Source of the DNA: Haloferula helveola | GTDB lineage: Bacteria; Verrucomicrobiota; Verrucomicrobiia; Verrucomicrobiales; Akkermansiaceae | Assembly: GCF_037076345.1 (NCBI RefSeq) | Contig: NZ_AP024702.1 | Coordinates: 1-64,000, forward strand | Length of the DNA stretch: 64,000 nt | Reading direction: 5' to 3' | Shown here: positions 1-7,241 of the stretch, piece after piece | Numbering within the stretch: the first letter of the stretch is position 1 | Layout of the letters: each line of letters begins with the position of its first letter | Program-made: the position numbers and the translations under genes | The notes under the pieces: generated by a model | Told to the model about the DNA's origin: nothing | What the model saw: only the letters and a program-made list of their open reading frames with translations | Databases searched by the model: none

Positions 1-344
1 AGCCTTACCTCGACTGGGCCGCAGGCTATCCGCTCACGGGGACCGGCCCGGATGACGATGATGATCGTGACGGACTCCCGAACCTGGTCGAGATGACCTT
101 GGGCACGCGCCCGGACCAGTTTTCCTCACCTTTGACAGGAGATTGGAAGACCGGCCTGAGCTGGACCCCCGACCCGGTCGGCATACGCTATGCGAGCCTT
201 TTTGCCGAAGAGTCGTCGAATCTCACCGGATGGACGCCGGTTCCGGAAGCGCGACTTTCGGAAAGCGGCGGAACGATCACCGCCTATCCGGCTCCCGGCC
301 TGCCGGCCTCTTTCGTGCGACTGAATGCCGCACCCCGGCCGTAG
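1..344 (+). CDS. C-terminal fragment of a large secreted protein
   Basis: The reading frame is open from the left edge, so only about the last 113 residues are present and the start lies outside the window. An acidic run, DDDDDRDGLPNLVEMTLGT, resembles the thrombospondin type-3-like calcium-binding segment often found near the C-terminus of large secreted Verrucomicrobia proteins. It is followed by a short beta-rich tail with SSNLTGWTPVP and ending in FVRLNAAPRP. The same architecture closes the large proteins at 31518 and 39957 in this window. No PEP-CTERM anchor is visible. It converges on the response-regulator gene with a gap of 10 bases. The function of the whole protein cannot be judged from this piece. 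Confidence 0.7.
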   Translation, partial: PYLDWAAGYPLTGTGPDDDDDRDGLPNLVEMTLGTRPDQFSSPLTGDWKTGLSWTPDPVGIRYASLFAEESSNLTGWTPVPEARLSESGGTITAYPAPGLPASFVRLNAAPRP

Positions 345-354
345 AGGACTGGAC

Positions 355-1023
355 CTACGAGAGATCCAGTAGTCCGCGGCGGATCGCCTCGCTTACCGCC
401 GCAGGCAGACTCCGGACGTGGAGCTTGTCGAAGCTGCGCCGGATATACTCGGTCACCGAGTGCTGGCTCAGCTTCAGTTCGTCCGCGATTTCCTGGCGCG
501 TAAGCCCCTTCGCGGAAAGCTGAAGCACCTCGCACTCGCGCGCCGACAGCGTTTCCGTATCGGCGATCGGGCTGAGCTTGCGGAAGCTTGAGAGAATCAT
601 GCCGGCAATCTTCGGATCGAGCGGCGTGCCGCCCGCCAGCACTTCCTCGAGGGTTTCGATCAGGCGCGTCGCGCTTCCCGCCTTGACGAGGTAGCCGTGC
701 GCGCCGGCCTCGAGCGCGGCGAAGACCTTCTCCTTGTCGGTGAATGCCGTCAGGACGAGGACCTGCGACAGCGGCAGCAGCTCCCTGACCTTGCGGATGC
801 CATCGATCCCGCTCATTCCCGGAAGCCCGAGATCGGAAAGCACCAGATCCGCCTCCAGGCCGCCGCGAATCGCCTCGAGGGCGTCCTCCATGGTGGAGAA
901 ATCTCCGACACATTCGTAGCCGCGCTGCTCGAGAACCATCGAAACCGACTCGCGGAAGTCGGCATGGTCCTCGACCAGGATCAGACGGATCGGCTTGTCG
1001 CCTTCTTTGGATTTGCTCGCCAC
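355..1023 (-). CDS. LuxR/NarL-family response regulator
   Basis: About 222 residues. An N-terminal receiver domain has the acidic pocket in LILVEDHADF, the phospho-acceptor Asp64 in LVLSDLGLPGMSG and a conserved Lys in GYLVKAG. A C-terminal LuxR-type helix-turn-helix lies at about residues 155-215 (LSARECEVLQL, GLTRQEIADEL, SVTEYIRRSFDKL). It is the cognate output of the histidine kinase encoded just upstream. I chose the GTG at 1023, 7 bases past the kinase stop, because it gives a standard receiver start. A TTG at 1059 would add 12 residues and overlap the kinase by 29 bases. Its targets are unknown. Confidence 0.9.
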   Translation of the reverse strand: MASKSKEGDKPIRLILVEDHADFRESVSMVLEQRGYECVGDFSTMEDALEAIRGGLEADLVLSDLGLPGMSGIDGIRKVRELLPLSQVLVLTAFTDKEKVFAALEAGAHGYLVKAGSATRLIETLEEVLAGGTPLDPKIAGMILSSFRKLSPIADTETLSARECEVLQLSAKGLTRQEIADELKLSQHSVTEYIRRSFDKLHVRSLPAAVSEAIRRGLLDLS

Positions 1024-1030
1024 GGCGGCA

Positions 1031-3100
1031 TCATGACCCCGCGGCGGCCGGTTGCGCAATCCCCGGCGTCGGCGACTTCCGGCGCCGCTTCTCCAGAGGG
1101 ATGCTCAGAACGAGTCCGGTGCCTTTGCCGGGTTCGGTATCGACCTCAAGCTTGGCCCCGAGTGCCTCGGTTCGCTGGTGCAAGGCCCGCAAGGTTGAAG
1201 GACGCGCCATTTTCTCCGGCGGGATCCCCTTTCCGTCGTCACGGATTTTCAAGATGAAGCGTCCGTCCGTCTCCTCCGCCCTCATGGTCACCACCGATGC
1301 CTCGGCGTGACGCAGGATGTTGTGCAGGGCCTCGCGAAAGAACAGGAACAGGTGGCGGCTCGCCTCGTCCTCAAGCTCGCACTGCCACGCGGGTTCGTTG
1401 GCGGTGAACTTCCATTCGACCGGCTCGAGCATGATCGAGGCGGTCTCGCGCATGTGCTCGACCGTCCCGATCCGATGTCCGCCCTGCGGTCGGAGTAGCC
1501 AAACGATGTCGCGCACGGCACTCACCGTCTCGGCGGCGATCCGCTGGATCCGCTTCAGCTCCTTGGTTGGCCCGATCCGACCCTCCGCCAAGTCGGCGAA
1601 CATCTGGATGCTGCCGAGATTGCTTCCGACCTCGTCGTGCAGGTCCCCCGCGATCCGCTCGCGGACCTTTTTCAGTTCCTTACGTGCCCGCACCCGGTAG
1701 CGCAGCGGCAGCACGATCAGCGCGAAGGCACCGGCCAGCCCGATCAGGCCGAAAGCGGTGAGTCCCATCCGCCGCCAATGATTCACAATCGCCCCGGCCT
1801 CTTCGCGCAACTCGTGCCGCTCGGTCTCGAGCGCAAGCCGACGGTCCAGCTCAACCAGCCAGTCCCGTGGCGAGACCAACTTGCCGTCGGGTCCGAATCC
1901 GTCGCAGAGACTGACGGTGCTCCAAAAACGTGCTCCCGAAGCGATCACGTTTCCCATGCCATCGGGAGACCGGACCGCGGCTCCGAGGGCGAGATTCTCG
2001 GGACCGGATAGGACCTCAACCTCGCTTAGTGCGAAGAATGCGGGAAAGCTGTCAAAGGGCTTCCAGAGCTGGGTCGCCTCGATCCGGACGTACCGCCCCG
2101 TCTGCTCCCCAAGCGGAACCGCAACCGGATTGTGCCCGGGATTGCGCATCGAAAGCACGACAGCATCCCCGGCGGGAGCGCCGCTTCCGGACCCGCTCCG
2201 CTCCTCGGAAACACTGACCCGTAGCTCGCGCGGAAATCCGAACCCGCTGGGAAGGTCGGACGTCGGACGCTTGGCCGGGATGAGCCGCAGGGCATCGAAC
2301 GACTTCGACTCGCCCAGATCCAGCTCCAGCCATGCCGCTTTGTCCGCCCGGTCGCGACCATTCGAAAGCCAGCCGATGTTCCGGTGTTCGCCGGCCGGCA
2401 ACTCCGGCAATCCCAGCGGGGTCTGCCCGTCGGCGAGAAACTCGCGATTCCAATGCCACGGCGCCGATGGCGTCAGGACGTTGTCCTTCTCCGACGGAAT
2501 CACCTCGGTCGCGCTCGGAGCAAGATTCCGGTCGCCCGCATAGACGAACCACTCGGCCCACGCGTGAACGAACTTCTCGCCGTCGATCGGGAGGCGGGTG
2601 GCGACGACCCGCATGCCCGAGGCCTCAACAGGAGAAGGCAGCGGAAACACAAACGGATGCCCGTCCCGGACCGGATGCGCCCAGACCCGGTCGACCTCCG
2701 CAACCGTCGAAACCACCTCCCCGTCCGGTCCGAGCAATTCGACCCGGAAGGCGTCCGGCGTCCCATACTGCGACTCAAGCCCCTCGACCCCGTAGCGGCG
2801 TGGCGGGACCAGCGCGACGAAGTCGACAGCTTCACTCCCTTCCCACATCAGGCTGATCGGAAACTCCCCAACCGGCTCCGGATAAAGTGTGGCGAATCCG
2901 CCGGTCCCCCCTTGATCATCGACCGGCAGCGACGGCAGATCCGGCAGCACGGCCTCGACCTTCTCGATCTCAAGATCGATCTCCGAAAGCCGCCCCGAGA
3001 AGGCGTTTGCGAGATCCTGCTCCCATGTTTCCCCACTCGCCATCTGGGCGGAAAAAACGAGCGGTAGCGCGATGCGCACCATAAGGCGGCCGGGAGTCAT
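1031..3100 (-). CDS. Sensor histidine kinase, NarX type, with discoidin-like sensor region
   Basis: 689 residues. A signal peptide (residues 1-22) is followed by a long extracytoplasmic region of about 420 residues. Within it, residues 190-365 look like an F5/8 type C (discoidin) galactose-binding fold: AAWLELDLGESKSFDALRL, then RYVRIEATQLW. A single transmembrane segment lies at about 446-468. A HisKA_3 dimerisation domain follows with His488 in GDLHDEVGSNLGSIQ, then an HATPase with N box FREALHNILRHAEAS, G1 DDGKGIPPE and G2 GKGTGLVLSIP. The pairing with the NarL-type regulator is typical. A sugar or glycan ligand is inferred from the discoidin fold and is not shown. It starts at ATG 3100. 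Confidence 0.88.
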   Translation of the reverse strand: MTPGRLMVRIALPLVFSAQMASGETWEQDLANAFSGRLSEIDLEIEKVEAVLPDLPSLPVDDQGGTGGFATLYPEPVGEFPISLMWEGSEAVDFVALVPPRRYGVEGLESQYGTPDAFRVELLGPDGEVVSTVAEVDRVWAHPVRDGHPFVFPLPSPVEASGMRVVATRLPIDGEKFVHAWAEWFVYAGDRNLAPSATEVIPSEKDNVLTPSAPWHWNREFLADGQTPLGLPELPAGEHRNIGWLSNGRDRADKAAWLELDLGESKSFDALRLIPAKRPTSDLPSGFGFPRELRVSVSEERSGSGSGAPAGDAVVLSMRNPGHNPVAVPLGEQTGRYVRIEATQLWKPFDSFPAFFALSEVEVLSGPENLALGAAVRSPDGMGNVIASGARFWSTVSLCDGFGPDGKLVSPRDWLVELDRRLALETERHELREEAGAIVNHWRRMGLTAFGLIGLAGAFALIVLPLRYRVRARKELKKVRERIAGDLHDEVGSNLGSIQMFADLAEGRIGPTKELKRIQRIAAETVSAVRDIVWLLRPQGGHRIGTVEHMRETASIMLEPVEWKFTANEPAWQCELEDEASRHLFLFFREALHNILRHAEASVVTMRAEETDGRFILKIRDDGKGIPPEKMARPSTLRALHQRTEALGAKLEVDTEPGKGTGLVLSIPLEKRRRKSPTPGIAQPAAAGS

Positions 3101-3226
3101 CGGGCCGGACCCTAGCGACTCGCCCCCCGCCGCGGGAGTCCGGATTGTGACGAATCTTCAATTCCCGACGAAATCGGCGCCATCCGGAGATTGCGTCGAT
3201 TCCCTGCCTCTGTTCCACTGCAGGCC

Positions 3227-3859
3227 ATGAGGTGCTTCATCGCTGTCCTGCTCGGCTTGGTCGTTCCGCTCGTCGCCGGAGAAAAACCGCGGGAATGGAC
3301 GGATTCCCAGGGCCGCAAGATGACCGGCACCCTCGTCGAGAAGAACCAGACGCACGTCGAGATTCTCGTCAAAAGCAAGCGCTACAAGCTGCCGATCGAG
3401 TCGCTTTCCGAAGACGACCAGGAATACATCAAGAACGCCGACGTTTACCCCGACGTCGAACTGGACGTTCGAACGGTGAAGGTGGAATCGAGCGGAACCA
3501 GCAGCTTCACTGACGTCGACGCCCGCAAGATCGAGGTCTCGGTGAAGAATGTCTCCGGCCGCAAGCTGACCGTTCGCTGCGTCTGGATCGGCGATGGCGG
3601 AAAAGCGGTCGGCTTCCACACCATGGACGAGCACACGCTCACCGAGGACAGCACCCTGGAGTTTTCCACCACCTATGACTTCAAGGGAGGCAAGCTCCGC
3701 GAATACCGGGGCTACGCCGTCGGCGTGAAACACAACGGCATCTGGAAGGCGGTTCAGGCGAGCATGAAGCCCTACGAGCGCTTCATCTACAATAACATCG
3801 ACGGCGAGGAGCCCGAGAGCCCCGAGGAACCCGAGCGGGTTCGGGTCGTTCCGAAGTGA
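3227..3859 (+). CDS. Secreted SHD1-domain protein
   Basis: 210 residues from ATG 3227. The start was chosen because it begins the signal peptide MRCFIAVLLGLVVPLVAGE directly. An upstream ATG at 3191 would put 12 unlikely residues before it. Residues about 20-75 (REWTDSQGRKMTGTLVEKN, KRYKLPIESLSEDDQEYI) match the SHD1-like domain common in Planctomycetes and Verrucomicrobia, in which a Tyr/Leu strand precedes the L-S-x-x-D motif. The rest is a beta-rich domain of unknown function with an acidic, proline-rich tail. It is transcribed alone, divergent from the kinase, and its stop lies 3 bases from the 3' CCA of the opposing tRNA gene. The precise role is unknown. Confidence 0.82.
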   Translation: MRCFIAVLLGLVVPLVAGEKPREWTDSQGRKMTGTLVEKNQTHVEILVKSKRYKLPIESLSEDDQEYIKNADVYPDVELDVRTVKVESSGTSSFTDVDARKIEVSVKNVSGRKLTVRCVWIGDGGKAVGFHTMDEHTLTEDSTLEFSTTYDFKGGKLREYRGYAVGVKHNGIWKAVQASMKPYERFIYNNIDGEEPESPEEPERVRVVPK

Positions 3860-3862
3860 GGA

Positions 3863-3938
3863 TGGAGCCCGTTGCCGGATTCGAACCAGCGACCTGATGT
3901 TTACAAAACACCTGCTCTACCAACTGAGCTAAACGGGC
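3863..3938 (-). tRNA. tRNA-Thr (anticodon UGU)
   Basis: Read on the minus strand, a 7-bp acceptor stem (GCCCGTT with AACGGGC), a D arm GCTC-AGTTGGTA-GAGC, an anticodon stem GGTGT/ACATC with loop TTTGTAA and a T arm with loop TTCGAAT fold into a complete cloverleaf. The central TGT of the anticodon loop gives Thr(UGU), which reads ACA and probably other ACN codons. The 3' CCA is encoded at 3863-3865. It lies between an SHD1 gene and a glycosidase gene. No integrase lies next to it, so it does not obviously act as an attachment site. Confidence 0.95.
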
Positions 3939-4182
3939 ATTTCCTCGCCGGGCGAAAGCTTATGGACCGGCAGCGGCTGCGCAAGGAATTCCACTCCCCT
4001 AACTGCCCAACGAGGATTCGAGTCCGCTCCTGCCGATGGGTTGGGTGCCTGCGAACGCAAACCCGCGGGATGATCCGCCTTCCGTCGGAGATCGGAATCG
4101 GTTCTAGGCGCGAGAATGCGGATGATACGGTCGGGAGATTCCTCCTGTGCAAAGGGCCCAATCTGTCTATTCCATACGGAAA

Positions 4183-5940
4183 ATGAACCCTCTCATGAAA
4201 ACCGCAGCGCGGGTCGGAATCGCCGCTCTGATCGTCAAACTCGCCGGCGGAGCTCCCGTCCATCTCGTCGAAGAACCGCCGGCCAAAATCAGCACCCCGG
4301 AACCCGGCGTGATTCTTGTGGATTTCGGCAAGGTGGCCTTTGGCAATCTCGAGCTGTCACCGCCCGAAGGAGCGAAGGGACGCCTGAAGGTGCATTTCGG
4401 CGAGGCCGAGGAGAACGGACGCATCAACCGCAAGCCTCCCGGAACGGTCCGCTACGCCGTGGCGGAAACCGATTTCACCGGAGGCACTCCGCTCATCGCC
4501 GCGCCGCCCGCGGACGCCCGCAACACCAAGCAGCCGGCCGCGATCCTCACACCGAGCGACTGGGGTGTGGTGCTCCCGTTCCGCTGGGTGGAGATTGAGG
4601 GCTGGCCGGGTCAACTGGAGCCCGACCAGATCCTCCGGCGCTCGGCATTTGCTTCGACGTGGAACGACGACTCCGCGGCCTTCGACTCTTCCGACGAAAC
4701 GCTCGACCGGATCTGGGAGCTTTGCCGCTACTCGATCAAGGCGACGACCTTTGCCGGAGTGTATGTCGACGGGGACCGCGAGCGGATCCCCTACGAGGCT
4801 GATGCCTATCTCAACCAACTCAGCCACTACGCCGTCGACAACGACATCCAGATGGCCCGCGACACCTACGACCGGCTGATGGCGCACCCGACGTGGCCGA
4901 CCGAATGGGCGCCCCACATGGTCTTCATGGCCCACGCCGACTGGATGCACACCGGAGATGCCGAATGGCTCAAGCCGCGCTACGAGGCATTGAAGTCGAA
5001 GCTTCTGATGGACCGGGTCCGCGAGGACGGATTGGTGACCAGCAATGACCGCCAGCAGAAGCGGGATGACATCGTCGATTGGCCCAAAGGAGAACGCGAC
5101 GGCTACGTCTTCCGCGAGATCAACACCGTGGTGAACGCCTTCCACATCGCTGCCGTCCGGAGGATGGCCGACATCGCCGACGCCGTGGGCAAGACCGATG
5201 AGGCCGACTCCTACCGCCAACGAGCGGAGAAGACCGGAAAGCGGTTCAACGAACTGCTCTTCAACAAGCGGACCGGTGTCTATCGCGACGGCATCGGAAC
5301 CGACCATGCCTCAGCGCACGCCAGCCTTTTCCCCCTCGCTTTCGGACTGGTCCCGCAAGAACACATCGGCACCGTCACCACCCACCTCAAAAAGCGCGGC
5401 ATGGCCTGCTCGGTCTACGCGGCCCAGTACCTCATGGAAGCGCTCTTCGAGAATGGCGCGGACAAGGCGGCACTCGACCTCATCCTCGCCAAAGGCGACC
5501 GCAGCTGGCGGCACATGCTCGAGAGCGGCACTACCATCAGCTGGGAGGCGTGGGACCAGCGCTACAAGCCGAACCAAGATTGGAACCATGCGTGGGGCGC
5601 CGCTCCCGCGAACCTGCTCCCCCGCTACGTCATCGGTGCCCAGCCGTTGACCCCGGGGTGGAAGACCACCCGCATCCGTCCCTGCCTGTCGGGCCTGACC
5701 GAGACGAAGGGCAAGGTTCCGACGCCGCACGGACCCATCCATGTCCACTGGAGCAAACGTGGTGCGGTTCTCGGGCTTCGGCTCGAACTGCCCGAAGGAA
5801 TCGAAGCCAAGGTCGAACTCCCCGCGATCGGCGGCAACAAGGTGACCGCCGACGGTCATGATGTGCCGGTCACCAAGGAAGGTTCCGTTCTGAAACTTGA
5901 AGAGAAGTTCACGGGATCGACCGAGTTCACGGTTCGCTGA
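4183..5940 (+). CDS. GH78-family alpha-L-rhamnosidase-like glycosidase
   Basis: 585 residues from ATG 4183; ATG 4195 is an alternative. A short hydrophobic N-terminus suggests export. A beta-sandwich domain covers about residues 25-165. The (alpha/alpha)6 catalytic barrel has VDGDRERIPYEADAYLNQ (Glu200, Glu205, Asp207), corresponding to the general-acid region of GH78, and GTTISWEAWD with Glu455, corresponding to the general base. A C-terminal beta domain begins near residue 490. These place it in the six-hairpin bacterial rhamnosidase family. Rhamnose as the released sugar is inferred from the family. It has no polysaccharide-utilisation neighbours apart from the discoidin-sensor kinase about 1 kb upstream. 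Confidence 0.85.
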   Translation: MNPLMKTAARVGIAALIVKLAGGAPVHLVEEPPAKISTPEPGVILVDFGKVAFGNLELSPPEGAKGRLKVHFGEAEENGRINRKPPGTVRYAVAETDFTGGTPLIAAPPADARNTKQPAAILTPSDWGVVLPFRWVEIEGWPGQLEPDQILRRSAFASTWNDDSAAFDSSDETLDRIWELCRYSIKATTFAGVYVDGDRERIPYEADAYLNQLSHYAVDNDIQMARDTYDRLMAHPTWPTEWAPHMVFMAHADWMHTGDAEWLKPRYEALKSKLLMDRVREDGLVTSNDRQQKRDDIVDWPKGERDGYVFREINTVVNAFHIAAVRRMADIADAVGKTDEADSYRQRAEKTGKRFNELLFNKRTGVYRDGIGTDHASAHASLFPLAFGLVPQEHIGTVTTHLKKRGMACSVYAAQYLMEALFENGADKAALDLILAKGDRSWRHMLESGTTISWEAWDQRYKPNQDWNHAWGAAPANLLPRYVIGAQPLTPGWKTTRIRPCLSGLTETKGKVPTPHGPIHVHWSKRGAVLGLRLELPEGIEAKVELPAIGGNKVTADGHDVPVTKEGSVLKLEEKFTGSTEFTVR

Positions 5941-6027
5941 CGAAAGCACTCATTTGACCCGAAAGGGTCGGCATCGCCCCGGTTTCGGACAAGACGGCGA
6001 CTGAGATCGGCGGCTAGCCTCCCGGTC

Positions 6028-7143
6028 GTGAAAATCGGCATTCCTAAGGAGATCAAGGCTCAGGAGGCGCGGATCGCAATGATCCCCGGAGTCGTTGGCG
6101 AACTGGTCCGACGCGGCCACGAAGTCTTTGTCCAGCAATCGTCCGGCGAGGGTTCGAGCTACACCGACGAGCAGTATGTCGCCCAAGGCGCGACGATGGT
6201 TCCGGACGCCGCCGCGGTCTTCGGCAGCGCCGACATGATCGTGAAGGTCAAAGAACCGCAGCCTGAGGAAATCGCACTCCTTGAACCGCGCCACATTCTA
6301 TTCACCTACCTGCACCTCGCGGCATCGAAGAAGCTCACGGAAGATCTGGTTGCGACCGGCTGCACCGCGATCGCCTACGAGACGGTCGAGGTCAAAGGCC
6401 GGCTGCCCCTGCTTGAGCCGATGAGCGAGATCGCCGGGCGGATGTCATCCATCGTCGGTTCCTACCACCTCGCCAAGCACGCCGGCGGACGCGGCATTCT
6501 CCTCGGCGGAGTGCCCGGAGTCGCACCCGGAAGGGTCGTCGTTATCGGCGGCGGCACCGCGGGCGTGAACGCTGCCCGCGTCGCAACGGGCATCGGCGCC
6601 GACGTCACCATTCTCGAGGTCGATTTCGACCGGATGCGGTTCCTCGACATCACCATGGATGGCGCGCGCACCGTCTACTCCAGCGAAACGAACCTCGCCG
6701 AACTGCTGCCGCGCGTTGATCTCGTCATCGGGGCGGTGCTCGTCCCGGGCGCCGCCGCACCGAAGCTGATCACTCGGGAAATGCTCCGCATGATGCCTTC
6801 CGGCAGTGTGTTCGTCGACATCGCGGTCGATCAGGGCGGCTGCGCCGAGACCACCCGGCCGACAACTCACCACGCCCCGACTTTCGTCGAGGAAGATGTC
6901 ATCCACTACTGCGTAGCCAACATGCCCGGTGCCTATGCCCGCACCGCCACCCAGGCGCTGTGCAATGTGACCCAGCGCTGGGTCGGCCTGCTTGCCGACG
7001 AGGGAGTCCAAGGCGCCTGCACCCGCCAGCCCGACCTGATCGGCGGCATCAACTGCCACGGCGGCCAACTGACCTGCGAACCGGTCGGCAGCGCACACGG
7101 CCTGCCCGTCACGCCAGCCCGAGAAGCCCTCGGAATGTCGTAG
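6028..7143 (+). CDS. ald: Alanine dehydrogenase
   Basis: 371 residues, the usual length for the family, from GTG 6028. It catalyses the reversible NAD-dependent oxidative deamination of L-alanine to pyruvate and ammonium in the cytoplasm. The N-terminal MKIGIPKEIKAQEARIAMIP, the substrate Lys in VKVKEPQPEE, the catalytic His in TYLHLAAS, and the dinucleotide-binding VVIGGGTAGVNAARVA at about residues 170-186 are all present. The later stretch GAAAPKLITREML is also characteristic. It is transcribed alone and converges on the membrane hydrolase gene. Nothing unusual was seen. Confidence 0.97.
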   Translation: MKIGIPKEIKAQEARIAMIPGVVGELVRRGHEVFVQQSSGEGSSYTDEQYVAQGATMVPDAAAVFGSADMIVKVKEPQPEEIALLEPRHILFTYLHLAASKKLTEDLVATGCTAIAYETVEVKGRLPLLEPMSEIAGRMSSIVGSYHLAKHAGGRGILLGGVPGVAPGRVVVIGGGTAGVNAARVATGIGADVTILEVDFDRMRFLDITMDGARTVYSSETNLAELLPRVDLVIGAVLVPGAAAPKLITREMLRMMPSGSVFVDIAVDQGGCAETTRPTTHHAPTFVEEDVIHYCVANMPGAYARTATQALCNVTQRWVGLLADEGVQGACTRQPDLIGGINCHGGQLTCEPVGSAHGLPVTPAREALGMS

Positions 7144-7150
7144 CCCCGAC

Positions 7151-7169
7151 CACGCGGCTCCAACCGCGC
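7151..7169. repeat. Dispersed hairpin repeat, copy 1
   Basis: GACCACGCGGCTCCAACCGCGC just after the ald stop forms a 5-bp stem CGCGG/CCGCG around a CTCCAA loop. It is closely related to the copies at 26657 and 43824 and more distantly to the one at 17957. Confidence 0.6.
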
Positions 7170-7182
7170 ATCAGGAAGGTAG

Positions 7183-7204
7183 GGTCGACCGCCCTCGGTC
7201 GACC
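7183..7204. terminator. Hairpin between converging genes
   Basis: GGTCGACC at 7183-7190 and again at 7197-7204 can pair around GCCCTC to form an 8-bp stem. It sits between the convergent ald and membrane hydrolase genes. No T tract follows on either strand, so intrinsic termination is doubtful and it may simply be part of an intergenic repeat. Confidence 0.35.
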
Positions 7205-7241
7205 GCGAGGCCGCCTGCCACGCCGTAATCACCCTCCTTCC

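Noticed and set aside
4005-4035. A T-arm-like sequence (GGATTCGAGTCC) near the tRNA-Thr gene
   Set aside because: The stem bases do not pair and no acceptor, D or anticodon arm can be formed around it.
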